From Pseudomonadota bacterium (GTDB taxonomy: Bacteria; Pseudomonadota; Gammaproteobacteria; Pseudomonadales; Pseudohongiellaceae), in the NCBI GenBank assembly GCA_027621405.1, contig JAQCBT010000003.1:1-64000 (forward strand): a DNA stretch of 64,000 bases, given 5' to 3'. The translations under genes were made by a program, and so were the position numbers. Below the pieces are notes generated by a model. It saw only the letters and a list, made by a program, of their open reading frames with translations, ran no database searches and was not told the origin of the DNA. Positions within the stretch are counted from its first letter, which is position 1; each line of letters begins with the position of its first letter. Shown here piece after piece: positions 11,367 to 20,470 of the stretch.

Positions 11367-13340
11367 TTATTCTTTAAACAGCGGCGTAACCTTGGTGCTG
11401 AGTCGATTATCTCGCCCCACATCATGTTCCGCCGTTGATTCCTGATAGAACTCCCACATCGGATCGCTAACCTCCTCTTTCGGGTCAAAGCCATCCACCG
11501 CTTCCATCAAGACTGCCTTTACTTCTGGCAGGTTTATTTCCTGACAGGCTACCTCGAGACGCTGCAACAGCTGCTTCAGAGTATCGAGGGAAAGAGTTTC
11601 TTCCTCGGCACGCATGATCTTGGGATGCTCGGTACCGGTTACCGATTCCCCGATCAACAATTCCTCGTAGAGCTTTTCGCCTGGGCGCAGACCTGTGTAT
11701 TCGATGGCGATATCGCCCCGATAGGAGTTCTCATCTTTCACGTCATAACCCATTAGATGCACCATCTTCTTCGCCAGATCGATGATGCGGATCGGTTCGT
11801 GCATGTCGAGCACAAAGACATCGCCACCGGTGGCCATCGAACCTGCCTGCAAAACCAGCTGGGCGGCTTCCTGTACAGTCATGAAGTAACGGGTGACTTC
11901 AGGATGGGTAACCGTCACCGGTCCACCGCTGCTGATCTGTTTACGGAACAGTGGCACCACGGAGCCAGAGGAACCCAGCACGTTGCCGAAGCGCACGATG
12001 CTGAATCGGGTCTCGCTGCCACGCTTGGCCATGGCCTGCAGTACCTGCTCAGCACAACGTTTCGTAGCCCCCATAAAATTGGTTGGTCGCACCGCCTTGT
12101 CAGTGGAGATGAAGACGAAATTCTTGACCCCAAGCGACTCGGCAGCCTGGGCCGAAATCAGTGTACCGAAGATATTGTTATGTGCCCCTTCCACGATGTT
12201 CTTTTCAACCATGGGCACCTGTTTGTAGGCAGCCACATGGTAAACCGTATCCACCGCAAAGCTCTTGATGGCATTTTCCATCTGCACCCGGTTGCAGACA
12301 GACCCCAGCAAGGCGACGATCTCGATGTCCTCGCCGTTCTCGATTCCCTTCAGGCTTTCCCGTAATTCGTTCTCAACTTCATAGAGTCCATACTCGAAGG
12401 TATCCAGCAGGACCAAACGCGCGGGGTTGATGGTAATTATCTGGCGACACAACTCGGAACCTATCGATCCACCTGCGCCGGTTACCATCACTGACTGACC
12501 GGCGATGCAGGCGCCCAACAACTCAGGATTCGGTGGCACAATATCCCTGCCCAACAGGTCCTCGATATCGATGTCCCTGATCTCATCCACCCCCACCTTG
12601 CCCGACACCATGTCAAACAGGTCTGGCACCGTCTTCACGTGCACGGGCAGGTGCTCAAGGCGGTTGAGAATCTCTTTCCTCTCGGCATGGGTTGCCGATG
12701 GAATCGCCAGCAGGATCTGGCGCACGGAAAAATTTTCGATTAACTCATATAGAGAGTTGGGACTGTACACCCTGATGCCATGCACAGTACTGCCAACTAT
12801 ACTCTGGCTGTCGTCCACGAAGGCCACAGGCAGATACTGGTCACCGTTTTGCAATGCGACCACCAGCTGCATGCCGGAACTGCCCGCGCCATAGATGATG
12901 ACTGGTTCTTTGGGGCGGAAATTCTGGATGAGACTCTGCAATAAGACCTTGGCAACAAATCGACTGCCCCCGACAAACAGCACCGAGATCATCCAGAAGA
13001 TCGGCAATACCGAGTAATCAGATTCCTGCGGCGCATGGGAGAAGAGATAAGATGCAGCCAGCAAGCAAGTGGCAAAAGTAACAGCCTGCAGGATAAGGAA
13101 TGCCGCCTGCAACCCCATGTACAGAAGCAACACCCGGTACAGACCAATACGGATAAAGAACAGAATACTGATTACGGTGGCTACCGACAGGTAGGCGTAG
13201 AAGCGCTGGTCCTGGGCGAGGAAATCCATGCCCAGCAATGCAAAAGAAAATGCCAGTGCCATCACCATCATCACGACATCTGCCGTCATCATGATGAGCT
13301 GCTTGATAGAGCGTGATAGCGGAATGGAGTGCAGGTGCAT
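11367..13340 (-). CDS. wbpM: Membrane-bound UDP-N-acetylglucosamine 4,6-dehydratase, WbpM type
   Basis: A 657-residue nucleotide-sugar dehydratase for surface polysaccharide synthesis. The N-terminal third has about four membrane segments, then a first Rossmann-like domain (VIIYGAGSSGMQLVVAL, about residue 148) and the catalytic SDR domain (VTGAGGSIGSELCRQI, about 290). The site STDKAVRPTNFMGATKR carries the Ser-Met-Lys triad known for this family, where Met replaces the usual Tyr. WbpM makes the UDP-4-keto-6-deoxy sugar that leads to QuiNAc/FucNAc in O-antigen. It lies 118 bases after wbpL. Confidence 0.93.
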   Translation of the reverse strand: MHLHSIPLSRSIKQLIMMTADVVMMVMALAFSFALLGMDFLAQDQRFYAYLSVATVISILFFIRIGLYRVLLLYMGLQAAFLILQAVTFATCLLAASYLFSHAPQESDYSVLPIFWMISVLFVGGSRFVAKVLLQSLIQNFRPKEPVIIYGAGSSGMQLVVALQNGDQYLPVAFVDDSQSIVGSTVHGIRVYSPNSLYELIENFSVRQILLAIPSATHAERKEILNRLEHLPVHVKTVPDLFDMVSGKVGVDEIRDIDIEDLLGRDIVPPNPELLGACIAGQSVMVTGAGGSIGSELCRQIITINPARLVLLDTFEYGLYEVENELRESLKGIENGEDIEIVALLGSVCNRVQMENAIKSFAVDTVYHVAAYKQVPMVEKNIVEGAHNNIFGTLISAQAAESLGVKNFVFISTDKAVRPTNFMGATKRCAEQVLQAMAKRGSETRFSIVRFGNVLGSSGSVVPLFRKQISSGGPVTVTHPEVTRYFMTVQEAAQLVLQAGSMATGGDVFVLDMHEPIRIIDLAKKMVHLMGYDVKDENSYRGDIAIEYTGLRPGEKLYEELLIGESVTGTEHPKIMRAEEETLSLDTLKQLLQRLEVACQEINLPEVKAVLMEAVDGFDPKEEVSDPMWEFYQESTAEHDVGRDNRLSTKVTPLFKE

Positions 13341-13458
13341 GCTTCTCTATTCTTTCCCTTTAAATTAATTATCCAGGCCTGGAGCCTGGCCACCGGATTC
13401 TGCCGTCAGAGACAGTTGCCTGCCAATTCTAGCAAGAGAAATGGCCCTGTGGCGTCCT

Positions 13459-14490
13459 TCAGCTACTACTTGTTCCCGCCTGTAAGCGGTAAGCGACTAC
13501 CACGAGTGGTACCAGGGCAATCAAACTGAGAAAAAATCCCAACTCAGGTCTTGCCACCGAGACCCAGGCGAGTGGCGCCAGCCACAGGCAGTTAATAATT
13601 AATATGGTTATCGTCACTTTGGCGTGACTCTTATACAGTCGTGCTGCGTGCTGGTAGGCATGGGATGCGTGCCCCTCATACCAGCGCTCACCACGCCACA
13701 AGCGGCGCAACAAGGTGAACGTGGAATCTGTGACGAAGACACCCAACAGTATGACCCAAGTCCATACAGTCATGAGTCCGGACTGCATGGAAATGATTGC
13801 CAACAAACCCAGCGCAAATCCACAAAATCCACTGCCCACGTCGCCCATGAATATCCTGGCCGGTGGCCAGTTCCACACCAGAAATCCCGCGGCACCGCTG
13901 ATGAGTACCAGGCTGAGCAGCGCGATCTCAACCGAATCGGTGTTTATAACGAACATCAGTGACACCACGTTTACAAACAGCAATTCAGTGGCCGCTATGC
14001 CATCGATGCCATCCATGAAATTGTAGAGATTCAGCAGCCACACCAGAGCCAGCACGGCCAGTAAGCTGAGCACCCACTGCTGAGCAACCAGGAAGCCCGC
14101 AACGTCTATTGCCGGAATATCTCCCAGCCACCATATCGACCAGAGCGCTGCGCTGAAGTGCAGGGGCATTCGCCATAACACATGTAATTGGTACAGATCA
14201 TCGAACAGGCCGACGGCGGCCACTACAATAGCTCCACCCAGGCCGAGGTAGAGAGAATCGCTAATCAAATCCTGTGAGTAGAAGTAGGAGGAAAGCAGAG
14301 CAAACAACAGGACGATGCTGAGACCACCACCCACGGGGGTAGGAACGGAATGGGCACTCCGGGCTACAGGGACGTCCAGGACCTGGCGCTTTAGTGCGAG
14401 CCGGCGTATCACTCCGGTGAGGAGCGCGGCGGCAAGAAATGCCAGCGGCCACAGCCACAGCATCAGTTGCATCTCTTGCATGCCACCCAT
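13459..14490 (-). CDS. wbpL: Undecaprenyl-phosphate sugar-1-phosphate transferase, WbpL/WecA family
   Basis: A 343-residue polytopic enzyme (about ten membrane segments) of glycosyltransferase family 4 that starts O-antigen units by loading a sugar phosphate on undecaprenyl phosphate. The Mg-binding pair is in LFDDLYQLHVLWR (about residue 95), with NLYNFMDGIDGIAATE (about 155) and FMGDVGSGF (about 214) as further family motifs. Next to wbpM this is probably the WbpL type, using UDP-FucNAc or a related sugar. The gene order wbpL-wbpM is as in P. aeruginosa, but the other O-antigen genes are absent. Confidence 0.9.
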   Translation of the reverse strand: MGGMQEMQLMLWLWPLAFLAAALLTGVIRRLALKRQVLDVPVARSAHSVPTPVGGGLSIVLLFALLSSYFYSQDLISDSLYLGLGGAIVVAAVGLFDDLYQLHVLWRMPLHFSAALWSIWWLGDIPAIDVAGFLVAQQWVLSLLAVLALVWLLNLYNFMDGIDGIAATELLFVNVVSLMFVINTDSVEIALLSLVLISGAAGFLVWNWPPARIFMGDVGSGFCGFALGLLAIISMQSGLMTVWTWVILLGVFVTDSTFTLLRRLWRGERWYEGHASHAYQHAARLYKSHAKVTITILIINCLWLAPLAWVSVARPELGFFLSLIALVPLVVVAYRLQAGTSSS

Positions 14491-14555
14491 GGAGTATCCC
14501 TGTCATCAAAATCGGGATTATAACGTGACAGGTGTGATTTTCATTATAAGAATCA

Positions 14556-14595
14556 GGCACTTTCAGGTACTACTGAAAGCAAATCCGAAAGTGCC
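14556..14595 (-). repeat. Nested inverted repeats between comEA and wbpL
   Basis: GGCACTTTC (14556-14564) pairs with GAAAGTGCC (14587-14595), 9 bp. Inside, CTTTCAG (14560-14566) can instead pair with CTGAAAG (14573-14579). The two stems share bases, so they exclude each other. The place is just after the comEA stop; only TGATTCTT follows on the minus strand, so a classical terminator is doubtful. Confidence 0.4.
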
Positions 14596-14611
14596 GGATT
14601 CGACCTGCAGA

Positions 14612-14920
14612 CTAATCCGTCGTGATGACGATGCGGTGGCGGTTCTTCTCCAGGGTGACTTCACCAATTCCTGGTACCGCCAGTAATTCATCCAGGGATC
14701 GGAAATTACCAAAGGCCTCCCGATAGGCGACGATCTCTTCCGCCTTAACCATGCCGATACCGTCAAGAGCCGAGGCAATAGCATTCGCATCGGCCTTGTT
14801 GATATCGAGCTGGCTTACCTGCTCGCTGGTCGCCTGGGGAGATTCGACAGCGAGAATTGAAGTGGAAAAGAGTCCGAACAGTAGCGCACACATTGCGCCC
14901 AGTAGTGATAAACGAGACAT
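14612..14920 (-). CDS. ComEA-like helix-hairpin-helix protein, exported
   Basis: A 102-residue protein with a signal peptide (MSRLSLLGAMCALLFGLF, cut near ILA) and two helix-hairpin-helix motifs: LDINKADANAIASALDGIG and LLAVPGIGEVTLEKNRHRI. This is the DNA-binding fold of ComEA, which pulls incoming DNA through the periplasm in competent bacteria. ATG 14920 is chosen for its AAGGAT and signal peptide. The same gene sits beside wbpM in P. aeruginosa. Whether it serves competence here is unknown. Confidence 0.85.
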   Translation of the reverse strand: MSRLSLLGAMCALLFGLFSTSILAVESPQATSEQVSQLDINKADANAIASALDGIGMVKAEEIVAYREAFGNFRSLDELLAVPGIGEVTLEKNRHRIVITTD

Positions 14921-14985
14921 ACCAATATCCTTATCAGTGTTTGAATCGCAACCCAATTGTTGCCGGGTTCAGTCTAGTCGAGAGG

Positions 14986-15687
14986 CTAGCGAATGCCAGT
15001 CACGGCCGAATTAAACTCATCAAGGGCCTGCAGTGGGGATTCGGCACGGGTGATAGGCCTGCCCACGACCAGGTAACTGCTGCCCAGGCGCATGGCTTCG
15101 GCTGGACCAATGACCCGCTTCTGGTCTCCCATGGCATCCTCTGGACGACGAATGCCCGGTGTCACGAGTATAAAATCACTGCCGGACTCGGCCCTTAGGT
15201 CCGACGCCTCTGCCGCGGAACAAACGACGCCATCGAGACCGCAATCCCTGGTGAGGGCCGCCAGCTTGCTCACTTGCTGCAAAGGGGAACGGTCCACTCC
15301 GACCTCTTTCAGGTCGGATTCGGCGAGACTGGTGAGCACCGTAACCGCGATCAGCAAAGGCTTGTCATTGCCGTACTCGGCGAGGGCCTTGCGGGTCTCC
15401 TCCATCATAGCCCTGCCCCCGGAGGCATGGACATTCAACATCCAGACACCCAGATCGGCTGCCACCTTCGAAGCGCGAGCGACCGTGTTTGGGATGTCAT
15501 GAAATTTGAGGTCGAGGAACACATCGAAGCCGCGTCCTATAACGTTCCGGACAAATTGCGGCCCAGCCAGGGTGAAGAGCTCCTTGCCAATTTTAACCCG
15601 GCATTTTTGCGGATCCAGCTGGTCGAGCAGCGCGAGTGCGGATTCTTCAGTATCGAAATCCATGGCGATGATTATGGGCTTTTCCAA
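14986..15687 (-). CDS. pyrF: Orotidine 5'-phosphate decarboxylase
   Basis: A 233-residue TIM-barrel enzyme for the last step of UMP synthesis (OMP to UMP plus CO2). The active-site signature is [13 protein letters not shown] (about residues 59-71, the Lys-Asp network), and LVTPGIRRP and YLVVGRPIT close the phosphate site. The start is TTG at 15687 with AGGGGAT in front, giving [11 protein letters not shown]. It follows lapB by 71 bases, a common order (lapA-lapB-pyrF). Confidence 0.96.
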   Translation of the reverse strand: MEKPIIIAMDFDTEESALALLDQLDPQKCRVKIGKELFTLAGPQFVRNVIGRGFDVFLDLKFHDIPNTVARASKVAADLGVWMLNVHASGGRAMMEETRKALAEYGNDKPLLIAVTVLTSLAESDLKEVGVDRSPLQQVSKLAALTRDCGLDGVVCSAAEASDLRAESGSDFILVTPGIRRPEDAMGDQKRVIGPAEAMRLGSSYLVVGRPITRAESPLQALDEFNSAVTGIR

Positions 15688-15758
15688 GTCTTATCCCCTG
15701 GTTTGAGTGATGAATTATGCGAGTCAGCGCTCGCCGGGCTCCGTCAAGGAGGCCCTGG

Positions 15759-16955
15759 TTAAATGACCTTCTCTACCCTTGGCCTCATGGTGTCCCACTG
15801 CTGGCAGCTGGGACAGAGCCAGTACAGACTCCTGGATTCATAACCGCAATGGGTACACTGATGTGCCGCCCTTTGATTCTGCAGCGCATCGAGAATATGC
15901 GGAACAGCCTGCAAGCCTGTATCTGACTGGGCATCCAGAGTACCCATTTTCAGTTTCAGTAATTCCTTCACGCCTTCCAGGCTCGCATGCTGCGCTAGCT
16001 GGCTGCTGAGAAAATCGAAGGCCGCCTCAGGGCCCTGGCTCTCCCGTTTCAGTCGAGTCAGGGCCAGCACCAGCTCCGGATGCGGAGACTCCTGATGCAT
16101 TCGTGCCAGCAAGGACTCCAGTTCACGCATTATACCAAGCTGCTCATGACAATCATGGAGTGGCTGGATAACCAGTGGGGTGTAGTCCGGGCGAGTCGAT
16201 CGAGCTCGCAACAGCTCCTTGATTGCTTGCTGATAATTACCGAGCTTCTGTTCGAGAGTCGCAAGCACGAGGCTGGCACGCGTGTGTTTGCGGTCGAAAC
16301 CGAATGCCCGCTTGATATATTGCCGCGCCTTGCCGGACTGTTGTTCCTGCATAGCGGCGACGGCGAGCTCGCAGCAATAGTGCGCCGCTACCGACAGCGT
16401 CCTGCCATCTCTCCGGGAGACAGGATTGGCCAGCAGGCGCTGGGAATACTCCACCGCCTGCTCCCATTCTTTTTCTGTCTGGTAGATAGTGATGAGGTGA
16501 CGTAAGGCCTCCCATTTCGACGCCCTGTCGTCTTCCAGGATCTCTTTCAGGAGTCGTTCAGCGCGATCCAGCAATCCGGCAGCTATATAGTCCAGGGATA
16601 ACTGGATACGGGTGGAATCCGAGAAACTGTTATCCAGTCCCGGCCGGGCCAGAAGGGTCTGGTGCACTTTTATTGCCTTATCCACCTTGCCTCGCCTGCG
16701 CAGCAACGAGCCTAGCGCCAGGTGAGTCTCGATAGTCTCACTGTCAACTTCCAGAGCGCGAATGAAGGTATCGATAGCCTCATCGGGCTCATCGTTCAGC
16801 AGGTAGTTAAGACCAACGAAATAATCGCGAAAAATATCTTGTACATCAGTACCGGATTTCCTGGGTCTTGATAGCTTGCGACCACCGAATCGACCCAGCA
16901 GCCAACCAGCAATCACAGCCAGTAGCAAGAGAACATAAATTTCCAGATTGCCCAT
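15759..16955 (-). CDS. lapB: Lipopolysaccharide assembly protein B
   Basis: A 398-residue inner-membrane protein that controls LPS synthesis by steering FtsH proteolysis of LpxC. An N-terminal anchor (residues 3-19, IYVLLLLAVIAGWLLG) is followed by TPR repeats (about 45-330) facing the cytoplasm and a C-terminal rubredoxin-type zinc site, CTHCGYESRSLYWLCPSC. All four cysteines are present and the length equals that of E. coli LapB (389). It starts two bases after the lapA stop. Confidence 0.95.
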   Translation of the reverse strand: MGNLEIYVLLLLAVIAGWLLGRFGGRKLSRPRKSGTDVQDIFRDYFVGLNYLLNDEPDEAIDTFIRALEVDSETIETHLALGSLLRRRGKVDKAIKVHQTLLARPGLDNSFSDSTRIQLSLDYIAAGLLDRAERLLKEILEDDRASKWEALRHLITIYQTEKEWEQAVEYSQRLLANPVSRRDGRTLSVAAHYCCELAVAAMQEQQSGKARQYIKRAFGFDRKHTRASLVLATLEQKLGNYQQAIKELLRARSTRPDYTPLVIQPLHDCHEQLGIMRELESLLARMHQESPHPELVLALTRLKRESQGPEAAFDFLSSQLAQHASLEGVKELLKLKMGTLDAQSDTGLQAVPHILDALQNQRAAHQCTHCGYESRSLYWLCPSCQQWDTMRPRVEKVI

Positions 16956-16956
16956 G

Positions 16957-17268
16957 CTACTTCAGGTCCCTCAGGGATACCGATCGTAATTGCTTGAGCT
17001 CCTGCCTGGCTGCGGCCAGATCCTTCTTCAGGCGACGCATCTCTGAACGTGAACGGAGCTGTCGAAAGATTCCCAGCCCCAACAATAGCCCGATGATGCC
17101 TCCACTAACGAATCCACCAATTATCCACACCGACACTGGCAAGGGTGCAAACTCCAGGTTTCCGAAACTGATTGCCACAGGAGTTGCATTGAAATAGGAG
17201 AAGGTGATGCTGGCAACGAAGACCAGCACGAGAAACAGACCTGAGAATAGATTGCCTAACTTGCGCAT
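16957..17268 (-). CDS. lapA: Lipopolysaccharide assembly protein A
   Basis: A 103-residue membrane protein of the LapA (DUF1049) family. Two membrane segments (about residues 4-24 and 43-66) flank the conserved NATPVAISFGNLEFAPLPVSV stretch in the periplasm; a coiled coil with RSRSEMRRLKKDLAAARQEL follows. It works with LapB in LPS assembly. The region upstream ends with the ihfB terminator, so lapA is probably the first gene of lapA-lapB-pyrF. Confidence 0.93.
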   Translation of the reverse strand: MRKLGNLFSGLFLVLVFVASITFSYFNATPVAISFGNLEFAPLPVSVWIIGGFVSGGIIGLLLGLGIFRQLRSRSEMRRLKKDLAAARQELKQLRSVSLRDLK

Positions 17269-17362
17269 TCCTGCAATCCCAATTGAACTGTCATGAAGTT
17301 TAATTCAAGTCGGTGTATGAAGTTAGTAGAGCAAAACCACTCTTCTGGAGATTAACTGGCCT

Positions 17363-17396
17363 AAATAAAAACGGCATGACTCAATGAGTCATGCCG
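17363..17396 (-). terminator. Rho-independent terminator of ihfB
   Basis: A 12-bp perfect stem, CGGCATGACTCA/TGAGTCATGCCG (17372-17396), followed on the minus strand by TTTTTATTT. It lies 42 bases after the ihfB stop and separates ihfB from lapA. Confidence 0.88.
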
Positions 17397-17438
17397 CTTC
17401 GTATGAGAATCAAGTTCCAGTAGCGATTAATTTTGATA

Positions 17439-17741
17439 CTAGAACTGATGCTCAGCCAGCATGCTGTTATTAACCCGGTCACGCAGTTCCTTGCCGGGTT
17501 TGAAGTGCGGTACATACTTGCCACTCAGGGCGACGGGAGTACCAGTCTTCGGGTTACGTCCGATCCTTGGCACCCTGTAGTGCAAGGAGAAACTTCCGAA
17601 ACCGCGAATCTCAATTCGCCCACCGTCGGCGAGTACCTGGGACATGTATTCGAGGACAGCCTTGACCGCCAGCTCAACATCCTTGGATGAAAGCTGTGTC
17701 TGCTTGCTTGCGATACGGTCGATCAGTTCAGACTTTGTCAT
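17439..17741 (-). CDS. ihfB: Integration host factor subunit beta
   Basis: A 100-residue IHF/HU-family protein. [20 protein letters not shown] and [20 protein letters not shown] mark it as the beta subunit (the alpha subunit is at 592-900). The intercalating proline is in the GRNPKTG arm. It follows rpsA, the conserved rpsA-ihfB order, with a 199-base gap, and ends at a strong terminator. Confidence 0.97.
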   Translation of the reverse strand: MTKSELIDRIASKQTQLSSKDVELAVKAVLEYMSQVLADGGRIEIRGFGSFSLHYRVPRIGRNPKTGTPVALSGKYVPHFKPGKELRDRVNNSMLAEHQF

Positions 17742-17940
17742 TTTTATCCCCTGTCTTTCTTTATACCGCTGCCTTTTTACCGTCGTCTTTCTAACACTTA
17801 TGCTGCTGACTTGGATCAGGTTGCCGCCCCGGAGGACGGCTTCCTTATTCAGCTACATTCGGCAAGGATTTCCTGCCGGGCTTGCCCGGGCTTCTGATAA
17901 CCCGGGTAGGCTATCATAAACCATTGATTTATTAAAAGAA

Positions 17941-19617
17941 TTAACTTTTATCCATCTGGGCTTTGATAAGATCACCGATAGTGCCCGGAGACACATCGCT
18001 GGCTTCCTGGTTCTTGTGCTCCTGGATAGCTGCCTTCTCGTCATCAATTTCGATCGCTTTTACAGACAGGCTCAGCACCCGGTTCTTGCGATCTACACTG
18101 ACGATCTTGACCTCAATCTCGTCGCCTTCTTTCAGCGCATTTCGAGCATCTTCAACCTTGTCGCGGCTGATCTCGGATGCACGCAGCACACCTTCGATGC
18201 CATCGCCAAGAGAGACTGTGGCGGACTTGGCATCAACGGCAGTGACGGTACCCTTCACGATGCTGCCTTTCTCAAACTCAGAGGCATAGTTCATGAAAGG
18301 GTCATCTTCCAGTTGCTTGATGCCCAGGGAGATGCGCTCACGTTCCGGATCGATAGACAGAATAACGGTCTCAATCTCATCGCCCTTCTTGTAGTTGCGT
18401 ACCGCATCTTCGCCAGCCTCATCCCAGGAGATGTCTGACAGGTGAACCAGGCCATCGATATTGCCGTCGAGGCCAATAAAGATACCGAAATCAGTGATGG
18501 ATTTGATGCTACCGCTGATCTTGTCGCCCTTGTTGAACTTCTCAGCGAAGCCGTCCCAGGGATTCTGGAAGCACTGCTTGATACCAAGAGAAATACGACG
18601 ACGCTCTTCATCAATGTCGAGAATCATCACATCGATTTCATCGCCGAGGTTTACAACCTTCGATGGATGGATGTTCTTGTTGGTCCAGTCCATTTCAGAT
18701 ACGTGAACCAGACCCTCAACACCCTCTTCCAGTTCGGCGAAGCAGCCATAGTCGGTGAGGTTGGTAACCACAGCCTTGACCCGGGAGTTCTCGGGATAAC
18801 GCTGCTTGATGGCCACCCATGGATCTTCACCCAGCTGCTTGAGGCCGAGGGATACACGGTTACGATCGCGGTCGTATTTCAGGACCTTCACATCGATTTC
18901 ATCGCCAACATTGACGATTTCACTCGGGTGCTTGATGCGCTTCCAGGACATATCGGTGATATGCAGCAGGCCGTCCACACCGCCCAGGTCCACGAAAGCG
19001 CCGTAGTCGGTCAGGTTCTTCACGATACCCTTGACAGAGATACCTTCCTGCAGCTTCTCCAGCAGTGCATCGCGCTCTTCTGTGCTGACTGATTCCAGTA
19101 CGGCGCGGCGGGAAACCACCACGTTGTTGCGCTTGCGATCCAGCTTGATCAGGCGGAATTCCAGCTCCTGGCCTTCCAGGTGCAGGGTATCGCGTACTGG
19201 GCGCACGTCTACCAGGGATCCCGGGAGGAACGCGCGAATATTGTTCAGGTCTACGGTGAATCCACCTTTCACTTTGCCATTGATGACACCAGTGACGATA
19301 TCGTTCTTCTCGTAGGCCGCTTCCAGCTCCATCCAGGATTCGGCACGCTTGGCCTTCTCACGGGAGAGACGGGTTTCGCCGAAACCGTCTTCCACGGTTT
19401 CCAGCGCGACTTTGACTTCATCGCCAACTTCCAGGGAAAGATTGCCCTGTTCGTCGAGGAATTGGTTGCGGGGGATGACACCTTCAGATTTGAGGCCGGC
19501 GTGTACCGTTACCCAGTCAGTGTCGATGTCTATTACGGTTCCGGTGACGATGGCACCGGGGGTCATATCGATCTCGTTCAGGCTCTGCTCGAACAGATCT
19601 GCAAAACTTTCGCTCAT
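17941..19617 (-). CDS. rpsA: Small subunit ribosomal protein bS1
   Basis: A 558-residue mRNA-binding ribosomal protein with six S1/OB repeats (starts near residues 20, 105, 190, 275, 362 and 450). [39 protein letters not shown] and [20 protein letters not shown] are typical repeat cores. Length equals E. coli S1 (557). It sits between cmk and ihfB as in most gammaproteobacteria. Confidence 0.98.
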   Translation of the reverse strand: MSESFADLFEQSLNEIDMTPGAIVTGTVIDIDTDWVTVHAGLKSEGVIPRNQFLDEQGNLSLEVGDEVKVALETVEDGFGETRLSREKAKRAESWMELEAAYEKNDIVTGVINGKVKGGFTVDLNNIRAFLPGSLVDVRPVRDTLHLEGQELEFRLIKLDRKRNNVVVSRRAVLESVSTEERDALLEKLQEGISVKGIVKNLTDYGAFVDLGGVDGLLHITDMSWKRIKHPSEIVNVGDEIDVKVLKYDRDRNRVSLGLKQLGEDPWVAIKQRYPENSRVKAVVTNLTDYGCFAELEEGVEGLVHVSEMDWTNKNIHPSKVVNLGDEIDVMILDIDEERRRISLGIKQCFQNPWDGFAEKFNKGDKISGSIKSITDFGIFIGLDGNIDGLVHLSDISWDEAGEDAVRNYKKGDEIETVILSIDPERERISLGIKQLEDDPFMNYASEFEKGSIVKGTVTAVDAKSATVSLGDGIEGVLRASEISRDKVEDARNALKEGDEIEVKIVSVDRKNRVLSLSVKAIEIDDEKAAIQEHKNQEASDVSPGTIGDLIKAQMDKS

Positions 19618-19780
19618 TTAATAGTCCAATAAAAACAGATATTTACAAAACTTACTTAAAGGCTTTGCAAATATTGTTGCGATCCAGCAGTCGCGGGGGT
19701 AATTGCTTTACGTTCAACACTTGCCGAGGCTGGGGGAGTCAAGTGAGAACACCGATTTCCTAAGCAGGGCTGACTATGAA

Positions 19781-20470
19781 TCAGGCTTGTTCGAGTGCCC
19801 TGGAGACCATCTCCATGACCCGATCCATCACCTGTTTCTCTGACAGAGTAGTGGTATCGAGGACGAAAGCATCGGCGGCCGGTTTCAGAGGAGAGATGCT
19901 GCGCTCACTATCGCGGGCGTCACGCTCCGTCAGGTCCTGCAAAAGGGCGGGCAGCTTAACATCCATTCCCTTATCTATCAACTGCTTATATCGCCTGTTC
20001 GCCCTCTCCTCGGCACTGGCCGTGAGGTAGATTTTGAGGATGGAATCGGGGAAAACGACGGTGCCCATGTCACGCCCGTCTGCCACCAGACCCGGGGGTT
20101 TTCGAAATGCCAGCTGACGCTCCAGCAGGGCAGCACGGGCCTGAGGAATCGCGCCCACCCGGGAAGCCATATCACTTCCCAGATCGGTACGAATCTCGAG
20201 GCTGACATCTTCGCCGTTAAGGTGGATTGAACCCGGCCCGCTGGAGCCGAATTCCAGGTCCAGATCCCGGGCTACAGCGGCCACAGTGTCGACATCTTGC
20301 AGGTCTATCCCCCGCTTCGCCACAGCGATGCCCAGCACCCGGTACAGCGCGCCACTGTCCAGCAGGTGAAAACCCAGGGATCTTGCAACATGGTTCGCCA
20401 CAGTCCCCTTGCCGGTACCCGAAGGCCCGTCGATGGCTATCACGGGAACCGCTGCTGAATCTCCTGTCAT
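19781..20470 (-). CDS. cmk: Cytidylate kinase
   Basis: A 229-residue nucleoside monophosphate kinase that turns CMP/dCMP into the diphosphates. The P-loop is IDGPSGTGKGTVA (about residues 13-25), the CMP site includes DGRDMGTVVFPDS (about 133), and the lid has SAEERANRRYKQL. Its ATG overlaps the stop of tyrA-aroA (ATGA), so translation is coupled. Confidence 0.97.
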   Translation of the reverse strand: MTGDSAAVPVIAIDGPSGTGKGTVANHVARSLGFHLLDSGALYRVLGIAVAKRGIDLQDVDTVAAVARDLDLEFGSSGPGSIHLNGEDVSLEIRTDLGSDMASRVGAIPQARAALLERQLAFRKPPGLVADGRDMGTVVFPDSILKIYLTASAEERANRRYKQLIDKGMDVKLPALLQDLTERDARDSERSISPLKPAADAFVLDTTTLSEKQVMDRVMEMVSRALEQA

